This document shows positions 1 to 10,556 of a stretch of 64,000 bases of DNA, piece after piece. Each line of letters starts with the position of its first letter. The stretch's first letter is position 1. This DNA comes from Pontederia crassipes (taxonomy: Eukaryota; Streptophyta; Magnoliopsida; Commelinales; Pontederiaceae), in the NCBI GenBank assembly GCA_030549335.1, contig CM060186.1, positions 18,467,189-18,531,188 on the forward strand, written 5' to 3'. A model generated the notes under the pieces. It saw nothing but the letters and a program-made list of their open reading frames with translations, was not told the origin of the DNA and made no database searches. The translations under genes and the position numbers were made by a program.

Positions 1-239
1 TACATGCTCTAATTGCTCATTATGCTTAGTGTTAGAATGTTCATTGTTGTTATGATGGTTTATTATGAAAGTGTTAAAGTTTATGTACATGTATAACCTT
101 GATTAGCATGTTCTATGTCTCATGTGAAGATCTCTTATGATTCATTATTAGAATGCTAAGAATGTTAAGAAATACCCTATATGATGTTTGGAATTAAGTA
201 TGTGTTCAATATGTTCATTGTATGAAAGATTTCGAATGA

Positions 240-830
240 AATACTGTAAAAATCGTGTTCTGTCGGTCTAGAATGGGCGATCGATAATGTATCGGTCGAC
301 CGTTCTAGAGACATATATAGTCTCGCACTCTGTCCAGTGGTCGATCGATTATATAATGGTCGCCTGTTTTGGAAGGGTCGAAACATTCTGTGATTAGCGG
401 TCGACCAGACACCCTGTTCCGGTCGTCCGATAGTAATGTAATGGTCGACCGATTTAATAACGGTCGTCCGATGTGTTGTCGAAACGTTCGACACATTCTG
501 TGATTAGCGGACGTTCGAGCACCTTGTTTCGGTCGTCCGAAAAGTCAAGTATCGGTCGACCGATAATTCAACGGTCGCCCGATATGTGTTGTCTAAATAA
601 TCGACACATTCTGTGATTAGCGGACGATCCGAAATTTATTTTCGAATGTCTGAAAGACCTATAAGCGATCGACCATTATTTCAGCGATCGTTCGATTTAA
701 AAGTGTGTCACATCCTGTGATTAGCGGACGAACCGAAGTCTGATTTCGATCGTCCGAATGGACCATAACGGTCGATCGATAACTCGACCGGTCGACCGAT
801 ACTCTTCCAATGGTCGACCGTTACCCAAAA
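240..830. repeat. About 110-bp tandem repeat rich in GTCGACCG palindromes
   Basis: The phrase 'attctgtgattagcgg' recurs near 384, 494 and 607, and with one change near 711, giving a period of about 104-113 bp. Between these anchors every unit carries several GGTCGACCGAT or GGTCGTCCGAT words, the first of which is self-complementary. The block lies inside the presumed LTR remnant. Similar words fill the LTRs at 29.7-29.9, 36.6-36.8, 48.1-48.4 and 54.8-55.1 kb. Confidence 0.8.
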
Positions 831-1049
831 TGGTTATCCGTTCTGGAAGCTGATTGACTATGATTGAAAGATCACATATAGTATGATTTGAAGTATGTAT
901 GACCTTAAATAGGGTTAAAATACGCAACATGTATGAATGATTGTATGTATTGATGAAAGTAAGTAAAAGATGGATTAGCGTGAAGGTGACTTGTTGCAAT
1001 CGAGGAAGGGGAAATTGGTTCCGCCCTCTAGTGGCGGCATTTCTCGGGG

Positions 1050-1225
1050 AAATGAGTTCCACCTCAAGCGTGGCGTTTCCATAAGTTGAGACGAGTTCCA
1101 CTCCAAGCGTGACATTTTCATAATCAGGAGGCGAGTTCCATCCCAAGCGTGACGTCTCTATTGGACCTCCGCGGAATCAAGAGGCGAGTTCCATCCCAAG
1201 CATGGCGTCTCTATTGGCCTCCCGC
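1050..1225. repeat. Degenerate 40-53-bp tandem repeat
   Basis: Four units carry the core gagttcca (starting near 1054, 1093, 1133 and 1186), each followed by c(t/c)c(a/c)AAGC(G/A)TG(G/A)C. The last two units are closest to each other and share 'ggcgagttccatcccaag'. The repeat sits in the presumed LTR remnant and has no coding character. Confidence 0.65.
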
Positions 1226-2236
1226 GAACCCAACATGTTGGCCTAGCTTGCCACTCTCCCTTGAACTCAACATGGTCTTCCGAATCAACAAGATAAAAAA
1301 GTACCTAAGTAAAGATGAAAGATGAAAAGATGAATTATGAATGACTTGGGACATAAAGTAAAGATGTTAAAGAAGTATGATGAAGAATGCACCTATGAGG
1401 ATGCCATGTAAATGTCCACTTGTCACATCATATCATGACATGATGAAAGATGATAAAGTAAAGTAAGATAAGACATGATATGCATTAGCATGATGATAAG
1501 TTATATGTTTGAATTAAAGATTATGATGTTGCGTGTTATCTTATCTTGTCATGTTGATATGCTCACATGTCATGTAGTATGCATAAGTAGCTCATAGCAT
1601 GCATATGATGATATGCATATACCATGACACGTAGAGATTATGTTATAAGGTCATAGCATGCATGAGTCTCAACATACTCTAACGGGAGAAATTCTCTGCA
1701 CCCCATGGATCCGTGCAGGTATGGATGAGGCATATGTTCGGCGGTGTGGGCCTCTTGACGAAGACATTGCACACGGAAAGAGTCGGACTACGGTCCAAGT
1801 TATTATACTTATGTTATGTCGTTATGTTGAACTCTTGTAAGAGTCTTTTATGTATGACTTATAGGCCTTATGGAGTCATGTACTTACTTGAACTCATTAT
1901 GATGTAAGAACTCATTGTTGGGTATACGTTAGAGCCTATTAGGCCCATGGGCCAGATTACGTTATCTTGAAATTTTATTTAATTATGTTAAAGTCTTCGA
2001 CTGTTTATGTTATTAATGTCTTAAATTTTATTATATTATGTTTTCGTTGCAAAGTTTGATAAAATTAGATCAAATCAAAGTGACGCCGTTTAAGATTCGC
2101 ATCCCTAAATTAGAGTCGGATTTTAGTGACGGTACACCAACGAGCTAGCTAGTGGCATCACCACGCAACACGCATCCCCTAGTTATTAGCGGTTAATAAT
2201 AATCTCGTTTTTTTTAAAAAGACCAGGAATCGATTA

Positions 2237-2807
2237 ATGATTGATCAGCAGCAGATTACAGCCATGTCTTCAGGCGCATATGAGCAAGAAATGGAGGAGG
2301 ATCCCCACCACATGGACTTGTTCAAAGCAGCCATGAAAGGCCACTCGAGAAAGGTCGTGGACGTCTACAAGAAGCACCGTAGCGCTCGCAGGGTCAAGAT
2401 CATCACGTGGACCGGGGATACGGTGCTCCACGTCGCCGTGTCCGATGGCAACTCCGACGTCGTGAAGGCCCTCCTGGACGCCATAGAGGCGGACGGGGAC
2501 GTGGAAGTGCTGCACAGTAAGAACAAGGCGGGCAACATCGCCCTCCACTTGGCGGGCGCGCGCGGCAATGTGGACATGTGCCAGAACCTCTCGCGCATGA
2601 TGCCGGAGTTGATAATCCAGGAGCGCAACAACAATGGCGAGACGCCTCTGTTCGTCGCAGCCAACGTCGGCAAGAAGGATGCGTTCTTCGTTCTCCAGCA
2701 GCACATCGATGACCTCAAACCCGTGGACGGCGAAAAGCTCAGCTGCTGCAGGAGCAGCAGTAACGGCAACACTATTCTTCACGGAGCCATCTACGGGAAG
2801 TATTGTG
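2237..2807 (+). CDS. Ankyrin/PGG gene, exon 1
   Basis: This exon encodes residues 1-190. Ankyrin signatures are visible as TGDTVLHVAVSDGN (about 59-72), NKAGNIALHLAGARGN (96-111), NNGETPLFVAANVG (132-145) and the start of NGNTILHGAIYGKY (176-189). The donor is G|GTACAT at 2808, leaving one base for exon 2 (phase 1). GC content is clearly higher than in the flanking DNA, as expected of a real exon among decayed transposons. Confidence 0.85.
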
Positions 2808-2951
2808 GTACATATATGTATTTGATTTCTCATCTCAACCGTTATATTATATTATATTATATAGTTGCTACTTAATTGCTAGCTTCAATAACTAAAAGCT
2901 CTTAATTAGATTCCAATTAATGCATAAATAAATATATTTACATGCATGCAG

Positions 2952-3375
2952 AATTAGCGTTCGAGATTATTCGCATCTATCCGAGCTTGGTGAACATGAG
3001 AAATGTGCGGGGAGAGTCGCCTCTTCACGTCCTGGCTGCCAAGCCATCCGCTTTCAAAAGTGGAAGCCGCATGAGCAGGGGCGGACCCACCTTGTGGGTG
3101 AGGGGGTTTGGCTTCTCTCAAAATTTTAAAATTTTTTAAACTCTATATATTAATATGTAAATTTTATAATTAAAATTTAAATTTGACCTTCCTTAATATC
3201 ATTTAGTGTCAGCTTAAAGACATCTTTTGCTCTGATTTGATGGTAGCATGCTTGGAAATCTTTTATAGAGGTCATGGGTTCAAATTTTCTCTTTGTCAAT
3301 TTTTTTACTCATTATTTTGGTGCCCCCTCGGTCCGCCCCTGCGCATGAGCTTTCTCGAGGAATTCTTCTACCCAT
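2952..3375 (+). CDS. Ankyrin/PGG gene, exon 2, interrupted by a hAT MITE
   Basis: The acceptor is TGCATGCAG at 2951. The exon continues the ankyrin array with ELAFEIIRIYPSLVN, RGESPLHVLAAKPSAFKSGS and RMS, which match the conserved KPSAFKSGS section of plant ankyrin/PGG proteins. At 3076 the reading frame enters a transposon and stops at 3137-3139. Beyond the transposon, from 3350, the frame resumes with SFLEEFFYP up to a GTTAGT donor at 3376. Without the insert the exon reads through, so the insertion is the damaging event here. Confidence 0.8.
3076..3341. mobile_element. hAT-type MITE (266 bp) inside exon 2
   Basis: The ends are a perfect 12-bp inverted repeat, CAGGGGCGGACC at 3076 and GGTCCGCCCCTG at 3341. 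They are flanked by a perfect 8-bp duplication CGCATGAG (3068-3075 and 3342-3349). An 8-bp duplication with a CAGGG terminus is diagnostic of hAT elements. The interior is AT-rich and non-coding. A truncated relative lies on the minus strand near 33060-33154. Confidence 0.93.
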
Positions 3376-3853
3376 GTTAGTCACTAATCGTAGCTCGTTT
3401 TGCTAGTTACTAGATAGTTCGTTAATTTAATCTGAAGCATGGCTCCTGAACTTAAGTACTTATATATATTGTTTATCTAATTTATTTTTTTAGGATAAAA
3501 ACGGAAATACGCAATACGGACTTTCGTTTTCCAACAAATTACAGGAATTTTTCATATATAGTGATCTCGACGCTTTGAGTCTTTCCACAAAAGGCAGCTT
3601 TTCAATAAAAAAATACGTATAAAAGAAAATAGTAAATTAAGAAACACATGTTCATTAATCCCTTCGTAGAATGGAGGCACGATGGAAAACATTTTTTTCC
3701 CCTCTTTAATATAAACAATGGACTCAAATTGCTTATTATTCGTTCGTCAACCGGAAATTATCTGTTGTTTAGGAGTGCATGTAGTGTACCAATAATTTGC
3801 ATACTGATAATTAATCTTTGTGTGGCTAATAGTTGATGTTCTACTACTTTCAG

Positions 3854-3930
3854 TTGTTCCCATCAACCCCATAAAAGCTGAATATCCTGATAGTAATGAT
3901 GAAAAAATTCGAGAACAGGGAGAAAAAATC
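3854..3930 (+). CDS. Ankyrin/PGG gene, exon 3 (small)
   Basis: The acceptor is TACTTTCAG at 3853 and the donor GTGAAA at 3931. The 77 bases keep phase between exon 2 (phase 1) and exon 4 (phase 0) and encode FVPINPIKAEYPDSNDEKIR followed by EQGEKI, a polar acidic linker as found at this point in relatives. It is too short to stand out as an open frame; it was chosen because it is the piece that reconciles the flanking phases. Introns on both sides (3376-3853, 3931-4835) show nothing recognisable. Confidence 0.6.
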
Positions 3931-4835
3931 GTGAAAAGATTATAGAAAAATTAGAGACAATACGTCCACTACATTCTGCAAAAAAATTTCACTATATCGT
4001 TTAGGTTTACAGCCGCCACACAGATTACATCTAAAAAATAAGCTATAAATAGTCTCTCCTAAACGGGTTCAAAACTCGAACAAAATAGAAAAAAAAACAT
4101 TATTCGAACTACACGGGCCGGCTAAACAAAAGTCCAAAATCATACGACAGGTTCAAAGTGGAACCGCCGTCGGGAGGGCGAGGTCCCCCGAACTCCTCCT
4201 TTCGTTCGTACGCCAGCAACAATATTAATTGAATAATACTCAAATTCTCTTAAGCTCACGTGGACGAACTCGGTGTGAAAAATAAAGAGCCCTAAAATAT
4301 TCATCAACTCCAATAAGTAAAAGCCGAAAGGACAAGCATGGGCAGAATAATCAACAAAAGAAAAGTAGAGGTGAGGCAGTTTTAACTTTTCTTCATTGCA
4401 GTTGGCTGCAGGCAGAAGACGAAACATGTTGCTTCACAAGGTGACAGGAACTAATGACAAAATCCATTTTGGGATAAAGATAAGATATTTCGTTTAGTCA
4501 AGTTTTGGATATTATAATTAGGAATACAATTGGATAATATATACAGCAGAGATGGAGATCTATTACAATTACACGAAACTAAAAACAAATCTTGGTAATG
4601 CATGTATCTCGAAAGAAAACTCTTCAGCTGTCATGTTGGGGTTGGAGTCACGTGCATAGTTATCACTAGGCATATGTCGCATATGTATACATTTTATTTT
4701 TATTTTAATTTGGTTAAAAATTTTCATATAGTACAGATCTCTTTGTTTATATAGCTAGCTGCCGTTAGTATTTTTTTCCTGTATGTTCACATTATTCTTT
4801 TCGGATGCATATTCATATCAATTTCATCGGAATAG

Positions 4836-4995
4836 GGGGACCTTGAAGGAGGAATACAGTCTAATCAAGAAGATGCGGGTGAGTCCATAGACGACGATGC
4901 TGATAACCTCGAAGTTGCAATGCAATCGAATTTGCCATGCATTAATATTCTTTGGATTATGGCGGCAACCTTATTTTCTATTATTCTCTGGATGG
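4836..4995 (+). CDS. Ankyrin/PGG gene, exon 4
   Basis: The acceptor is GGAATAG at 4835 and the donor G|GTTAGT at 4996. It encodes GDLEGGIQSNQEDAGESIDD, more acidic residues, then a hydrophobic run CINILWIMAATLFSIILWM that joins in frame to the hydrophobic start of exon 5. The acidic linker plus hydrophobic segment matches the middle of plant ankyrin/PGG proteins. Confidence 0.65.
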
Positions 4996-5682
4996 GTTAG
5001 TCTCATTTTCTAGTACTATTTAATCATACATATATATATATATAATTCTTTTGTGCGAGTTGAAAGATATTGAGAGATTAGCTAAGGAAGTTTGTAATTC
5101 ACATATTTTTGGTTATATATTGTTTGCCGTCCATCTATTTTTCCTCAAAGGTAGAGCTATTATTAAAACAAAAATTAGCACATATCACCATTTCTGGTAC
5201 AAGAGTAGTGAAGACGAGTAGTTTCATTCACGAAGAGCACAAAAAATTCTTATCCCCAATTTTGTCACTTGAGTACGTACAAATGTTCCAAATATAATTG
5301 CTTTTTTTATCCATTTGGCTCAAATTCGTTATATTAAAAAAATTGTAGTATATTTAGCTCCTTGGTTGCCTATTCCTTAATTATTAACCCAAAGAAGGGC
5401 CAATCGTGAAATTAGCGATTAAGAAATCCCACCCTCCCACAAGAATTGCTTATTTTGACTTTCGTTATTATTTGTCATAGAAATAGAATTTTTAAAATAC
5501 CAAATTCGTCCATCATCGTCATGGAGGGTAATATCTCTGTTTTGGTAGGATAAAGGAGAATAAATGACCCCCATGGAATAGTTGTCTCTTCTCCAATGGA
5601 TAAATATTGCTTTCGACCTCCCCTGCAACTGCTTGTCGTCATTCTTGAATGAGAAGACTTGTCCTCCCCCAACAACAAGTAT

Positions 5683-5829
5683 GGGGGCGTTTGGATTAAA
5701 AATTTTATTCAATAGAATATAATATTCTTATTGTATTCTTATTCTTTCTTTCTGTTTGATTTAAAAAGAATAATTTTTAAATATATAATATTTTTATTAT
5801 TAAAATATATTATTATAAATATTTATTAT

Positions 5830-5865
<36 letters not shown>

Positions 5866-6115
5866 TAATATATGGTTAAATTATAAAAAAAGAAAAAATA
5901 AAAGGTGAAATCGACGAGAATATCATTATTCTTTCATTTTGATGGAATACAATTTTCGGTGGAATATTTATTTTTGTGAGATAACACGGTGGTATTTCAA
6001 ATTTCAAGGTGGTTTCGACAAAATCAACTTATTCTTATTCTCCGTGTTGTTTGGTTATATTCTCGGAATATGTAGCTATTTCATCGTTTATTCATGAACC
6101 AAACGGCATTCCTCT
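5683..6115. mobile_element. AT-rich MITE-like element in intron 4
   Basis: The outer parts are GGGGGCGTTTGGATT at 5683 and, reverse-complemented, GGAATGCCGTTTGGTTC near 6095-6113. The GCGTTTGG(A/T)T terminus facing ACCAAACGGC is a common arrangement of plant MITEs. The interior is AT-rich with an (AAT)n run at 5826-5865. No clean target duplication was found, so the exact ends and the superfamily are uncertain. Confidence 0.45.
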
Positions 6116-6151
6116 TATTTCCATCTGAACCCTTATATATATATATATATA

Positions 6152-7337
6152 GTATATGTGAAGCACCAATTGCTTCATACCTTATAAAGAACGATGCCAA
6201 TCGTTCATATTTAATCTGATGGCCGATACTAAAGCGCGCGAGAATTTCATTACATCTCGTGAGATTTTCATTACATCTCACGATATCTTCCTCCTCCCTC
6301 TCTCTCTCCCACTCTCCCTCTCTCTCCCCCCTTTCTCTCCGGCTGGCGACTTCGGTGGCTGGTGGTTTAGGCAAGAGCTCCGGCGGTGGTCTAGGCGAGC
6401 ATGGACCAGCGATCTGCCTCCCTCTCTCGATCTAGGTGGCTGGTGATCCGAGCGGTCGACGACTCCGATGGTTGGTGGTTCTAGCGAGGGCTCCGGCGAC
6501 GACCCCAATGTCCTCAAATCCAAGCGATCTAAGTAGTTCAGGCGGCCATCCGACACCGCCAGAGGATCACCTTCTCCGACAATGCCAACGACGATCGGAT
6601 GACGCAAGAGCTAGGGGCCCGCTCGAAGGCCCATGCAGGATGAGAGATAAAGGGGAGGGAGGGTGTGTGCGGGCGACGGCGGTCGCAGCGGCTCCGGAGG
6701 CAGACGACGGCTGTTTTAAAGGCTCTCGCAGAATGAGAGAGAGGGAGAGTGGGTGGGTGGCGGGCGGCGGCGGCAGCCATGGAGGCAAACATCGTCGAAG
6801 CCCTTGCAGGACGGGAGAGAGATAGAGAGAGTGGGCGATCCAGACGGCCGGCGAACCACCTGACTCTGCCTCTCTCGATCTCCCCCTCTCCCTCCCTCTC
6901 TCGATCTCTCTCTCTCCTCCTCTTCTTTCGCTAGGATTGCCTCCTCCTCCTTCGTCGGCGACGGGATGATGCAGAAGAAAGCGATGACGAGAGGGACTCC
7001 AGCGGCCGGCCTGCATCTCTCTCGATCTCCCTCTCTCCCTCCCTCTCTCGATCTCTCGCATACTCCTCTTTTGCCGGGATCACCTCCTCCTCCTTTGCCG
7101 ACGACGAGATGATGAGGGAGAAGTCGACCACGTTGAAGGCCGGCGATCGATCGAGGTCCGTGTTGCGGCGCTCAATCGTTGACTGAGAGAGAGAGAGGTA
7201 GGAGGGATGGAGCTCGTGATTGTTCATTTCACGAGATGAATCTCAATCGTTGGATCAATTATGGACGGCATCCAATTGATCTGAACAGTTGAGATCTTGC
7301 TTCACAGCGTGTGAAGCAAAGGGTGCTTCACATATAC
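6152..7337. mobile_element. TIR element (1.19 kb) with gene-start-like GC-rich interior
   Basis: The ends are inverted repeats of about 29 bp with roughly four mismatches, beginning GTATATGTGAAGCACC at 6152 and ending with its exact complement at 7337. Subterminal parts repeat TTCATTACATCTC twice (6245-6280). The interior is CT-rich tracts alternating with GC-rich DNA (ggcggtggtctaggcgagc and similar). No target duplication is obvious because the left flank is an AT run, so the superfamily is not assigned. Several open frames run through it but all are low-complexity. It lies in intron 4 of the ankyrin gene, which it enlarges to 2.5 kb. Confidence 0.65.
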
Positions 7338-7517
7338 ATTATACCCATATATATATGTATATATTAGCATCTGACCCCTAAAATAAAATCTGATATGGTT
7401 TATGAATATAAACTGAATATTAGTGTGGTGGTTGCCTCGTTTCCTGTCCAATAGATGGTTCAAATCTAATTGTCATCTTCTTTTTGTTCTCCTTATATTG
7501 GTCACCCTATGTTTCAG

Positions 7518-7865
7518 TTGCCCTGCCCCTGGTTGCTATCGCTCTGTCCCTGTTTGCTCTTGTTGTGCCCCTGGCTGTTCTCGTTGTGCCCCTGGCAATT
7601 CTCGTTCCGGGACTGAAAACGGTCCAAGAAAATAAACGAAAGTGGAACTATGCAAATCGGGTCGTGATGGAACTAGTTGCAAGAGCCTCTTCTTGGAAGC
7701 ACGGGGATGACGGAAGAAACCCATCCAATTTACCTCGTGTTCCCCCAACAGAAGACACTATTCCAAGTGATCAGCAGAAAGATGAAGAGACAAATGATAC
7801 TAATGCAAATAACGATCCTTCAAATCACACCGATGCAAGGCAGCGGGAAACGGGGCCTGTAACAG
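7518..7865 (+). CDS. Ankyrin/PGG gene, exon 5
   Basis: The acceptor is TATGTTTCAG at 7517 and the donor G|GTTTGT at 7866. The first 40 residues are a valine/leucine-rich hydrophobic segment (ALPLVAIALSLFALVVPLAV), followed by a lysine-rich stretch LKTVQENKRKWNYANRVVME, the point where relatives have a KKIREKKEKH-type motif. The rest is polar with many Asp, Asn and Thr. Phases with exons 4 and 6 agree. Confidence 0.7.
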
Positions 7866-8015
7866 GTTTGTGATCATATATAGTGATGCACTATATATAA
7901 TTACATCCATCAAGTTATGGGTGTGCCAAGTACCTAATTTTCGAACTCGACGTTCCTGCAAAATTAGTTGGTCGATCGAGCACTGATCTTTTTCTCTTTC
8001 AAAAAATAAGTTACA

Positions 8016-8205
8016 ACAACAACAAAGCCTTATCCCACTAGGTGGCTATATGAATCATACGACGTCATTCCGCTCTATTAGTAATATATTCGTTCATTCA
8101 TGTTCATGAAATTCGACAGAGTTTTACGCTGACTGTCGGGGCCTAACACAAATCTCCTCCTTTATCCGTACTTGGGACCGGCTATAATACATAAACGGGT
8201 TTCAG
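8016..8205. repeat. Possible SINE-like interspersed repeat in intron 5
   Basis: The wording 'acaacaacaaagccttatcc' followed by 'cactaggtggctatatgaat' is a phrase met in many plant genomes as part of short interspersed repeats, and it is followed by an A-rich tail near 8206-8216. No box A/B or target duplication could be established, so this is a recall-based call. Confidence 0.35.
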
Positions 8206-8275
8206 AAAAAAAAAATTGCAGTGAAAGAGACAAAAAAAAGTTTCAGAAAATAAGTTAAATTAAATTAAATTTCAG

Positions 8276-8580
8276 AGACACCAATTTTGTTGGCTGCGAG
8301 GAATGGAATCATAGTGATAGTGGAGGAAATAGTTAAACGTATTCCGGTAGCCATTCGAGATGTGGATTCAGACAACAAGAACGTAGTTCTTTTAGCCGCG
8401 GAGCACAGGCAACGTCCCATCTACGGGTACCTGCTGGGGCTCAGAGGAATGCGAAAGAGCTTATTCGGGATGGTAGATAAAGAAGGCAACTCCGCGTTGC
8501 ATCTCGCCGCGGCGTCTGTTTCTCATCAAACTGATCAGCACATTGCAAGTCTTCTTCAAAGGCACCGGGACATCGCATGG
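8276..8580 (+). CDS. Ankyrin/PGG gene, exon 6
   Basis: The acceptor is AAATTTCAG at 8275. It encodes ETPILLAARNGIIVIVEEIV, KRIPVAIRDVDSDNKNVVLL and the repeat KEGNSALHLAAASVS, the two distal ankyrin-like repeats that precede the PGG domain. The end is uncertain: possible donors are GTACAA at 8580 and GTTAAA at 8586, and both leave phase 2. Confidence 0.75.
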
Positions 8581-8976
8581 TACAAGTTAAATTATAATAT
8601 GTTTAGATTTCAATCTAACTTAAATTCGATCAAATGGTATTGCTACTCTCCTGAAATCTTAAAGCGATTTCATCTTTATCTAAGTTACGCTTATCTATAT
8701 ATATACTTGCTTGATACACGTACGTAAAAGAGATGCCAACGAATGCTCCCTTTTTTTTCTAATACAATTAATGGTTTACCTACGAATTTGTTTATCACTA
8801 TTTATTAATTTCCTTTTCATTAGAACTTGTTTCTAAACGATAGAATATGTTTAAAACAAGGTAATCCAATATAGTTATTAAACGATAGAATTTAAAGATA
8901 TAATATTAAATTGAATTATATGTATATATAATATAATGTGTTATTTCTCATGCATGCACAACGTAACTACGTATAG

Positions 8977-9570
8977 GACGGCGAGGAGTCCATGTAGTTG
9001 AATTTCTTTGCTCCCTTCAACAAAAAGAAAGAAACAGCTTGGGAGATCTTCACCAAGAATCACAAGGAGTTGGTGACGAAACTTGCTAAGTGGACCGCCA
9101 AGTCATCTGAGGCATACTCATTTTTGGCAGCGCTGATAGCGACGGTGGTCTTTCCCTCCGCCACCACCATCCCTGGCGGCATGAAGTCGGACTCGGGGAT
9201 ACCAAACCTGGAGGGGCATTCGGCCTTCGACGTTTTTGCCATATTCTCCCTCTTTGCCCTGTGCCTCTCGGTGACGTCCCTGATCATGTTCCTCTCCATT
9301 CTCACCTTCCCCAACGAGCAGATCAGGGACTTCGTGAGCAACCTTCTAGCTATGAGGATGATATTCGGTCTGGCCTGTCTCGTCATGTCCATCGCCTTCA
9401 TGATTGTCGCTTTCTGTGGAGCTCACTTCTACCTCATTGCGAAGCTGAAACATGCTGCCTTGCCCATGTATATTGTTGTCGGCATTCCGATCACGCTCTG
9501 GGTCATGGGCCAGTTCTCTCCCTATATGTATCTCATCAAAGATATTTGCACAGAGCCGAGGATGTTTTAA
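8977..9570 (+). CDS. Ankyrin/PGG gene, exon 7 (PGG domain), with TAG in frame
   Basis: The only nearby acceptor (TATAG, 8972-8976) puts the PGG frame in phase 0, whereas exon 6 ends in phase 2. Reading the PGG frame backward gives GEESM, then TAG at 8995, then LNFFAPFNKKKETAWEIFTK. The rest is a full PGG domain: AALIATVVFPSATTIPGG near 9130-9180 and four hydrophobic helices, ending EPRMF and TAA at 9568. Such domains anchor these proteins in membranes. The stop and the phase clash make this exon non-functional unless an unseen splice form exists. Confidence 0.8.
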
Positions 9571-9595
9571 AGTATTTCTCAAGGATTTTGGATTT

Positions 9596-9807
9596 TGTGA
9601 AAACTAGAGAATGGGGCAAAATCACTCAGCAAATCACAGCTGAGATGTATGCTCTGTATTTATATCACAAGTTCTGTGTGTACATACGAGTAAGGATAGC
9701 TACAGTAGAAATAGAAAATAACTACCATCCCTGTACAGTGTCCTGTATTACACGTATATCACTTTCTGTATATAAACTGTACATATTAATTAGTGGACTC
9801 CTTAACA
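9596..9807 (-). repeat. Copia 3' LTR
   Basis: This 212-bp direct copy of 12653-12864 has TG...CA ends. On the minus strand it is preceded by the purine tract GCGAGGGAG at about 9808-9816, which would prime plus-strand synthesis. Confidence 0.93.
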
Positions 9808-10421
9808 CTCCCTCGCAAGCTTGGCAATGTATACATGCCAAGTTTGGATAAAAAGTAATTGTGTTGTTTCGCGCCAAGTCCTTTCGTCAGTATATCTGCA
9901 AGTTGTTGTGATGAAGCAATATGATACTCTTTGAGCAATTTCTTCAAGATCTCCTCTCGAACGAAATGGCAATCCACCTCAATGTGTTTCGTTCTTTCGT
10001 GAAAAACAGGCTTATTTGCTATGTGAAGTGCGGCTTTGTTGTCACAAGCAACCGCAATTGGATTGGGTACTTGAACTCCCAGTTCTGAAAATAAATTGTC
10101 CAGCCAAACAATATCATCTGCTAAACTTGATAGACTTCGATATTCTGATTCCGCTGAAGAACGTGACATAGTTTCTTGCTTTTTTGATTTCCATGAGATA
10201 AGAGTTCCACCATACTTAACACAATAACTAGTCACAGATCGTCTCGTGAGATTACAAGCCGCCCAATCTGCATCATTGTAACCTTCAAGATGAATGTTAT
10301 CAGTTTGTGCAGGAAAGAAAACTCCAGCACTTGGATTCTTCTTAAGATACCTTACTACCCTGATAGCTGCATTCATATGGGAAGTCTTGGGCTCTTGCAT
10401 GAATTGACTCAGATGCTGCAC
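9786..10421 (-). pseudogene. Copia RNase H region
   Basis: The frame encodes MQHLSQFMQEPKTSHMNAAI, then the copia RNase H hallmarks YNDADWAACNLTRRSVTSYC, the segment SWKSKKQETMSRSSAESEYR and the end region ADILTKGLGAKQHNYFLSKL. It would degrade the RNA strand of the RNA-DNA hybrid. It is cut off from the reverse transcriptase by a short damaged stretch at 10422-10556 and so is not translatable as one polyprotein. Confidence 0.9.
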
Positions 10422-10556
10422 AACAAAGGAAATGTCTGGTCTGGTTATAGTAAGATAGATCGATATGGAGCTAGGTCAGCTAGTTGCTGATCTGAATTAG
10501 ATGGTGGAATTACTCAAGTGATGTTAATTTGATACTTCGATCCAGTGGGACATCAA

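Larger units (their letters stand above)
1..2140 (+). mobile_element. Tail of a degenerate LTR, probably Ty3/gypsy
   Basis: No gene is visible here. The stretch reads like the right part of a long plant gypsy LTR: ATG-rich low-GC DNA at 1-240, a cluster of GTCGACCG-type words at 240-830, short tandem repeats near 1050-1225, and a tail around 2080-2140 with 'gacgccgtttaagattcgca' followed by 'tcggattttagtgacgg', the style of ending seen in Tekay/Retand-like LTRs. The terminal TGACA appears mutated to TGACGG. The left end lies outside the window, so no target duplication can be checked. Family assignment rests on recall of such LTR tails, not on an alignment. Confidence 0.35.
2237..9570 (+). 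pseudogene. Ankyrin-repeat/PGG-domain membrane protein gene (ACD6/ITN1-like), disrupted
   Basis: Seven exons can be joined: 2237-2807, 2952-3375, 3854-3930, 4836-4995, 7518-7865, 8276-about 8580 and about 8977-9570. Phases agree for the first five junctions once the MITE in exon 2 is removed. Order of parts: N-terminal ankyrin repeats, a hydrophobic and charged linker, two further ankyrin-like repeats, then a PGG domain with four hydrophobic helices. Known relatives are plasma-membrane or ER proteins of defence and salt-stress signalling; that role here is inferred. Three lesions argue that it is dead: a hAT MITE in exon 2 giving a stop at 3137, a phase mismatch between exons 6 and 7, and TAG at 8995-8997. 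The start ATG at 2237 is the first in frame; 2264 is an alternative. The 3' region is cut by a copia element. Confidence 0.85.

Noticed and set aside
240..830. Regular short repeats resembling a CRISPR-like array
   Set aside because: The repeats are palindromic words in a tandem unit of about 110 bp with no unique spacers, lie in plant LTR-like DNA, and recur inside proven LTRs.
1658..1907. Two short plus-strand frames as genes upstream of the ankyrin gene
   Set aside because: They lie in the LTR-like tail, are under 65 codons and have no recognisable product.
2270..2833. 187-codon minus-strand frame opposite exon 1
   Set aside because: It is the antisense shadow of the GC-rich ankyrin exon, whose plus strand has clear ankyrin motifs.
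6278..7061. Several Arg/Gly-rich frames of 100-164 codons as genes
   Set aside because: They lie on both strands of the GC- and CT-rich interior of a TIR element, overlap each other and show no domain; long frames are expected by chance in such composition.
9261..9851. 196-codon plus-strand frame overlapping the PGG exon
   Set aside because: It is a shifted frame of the PGG exon running on into the copia LTR.
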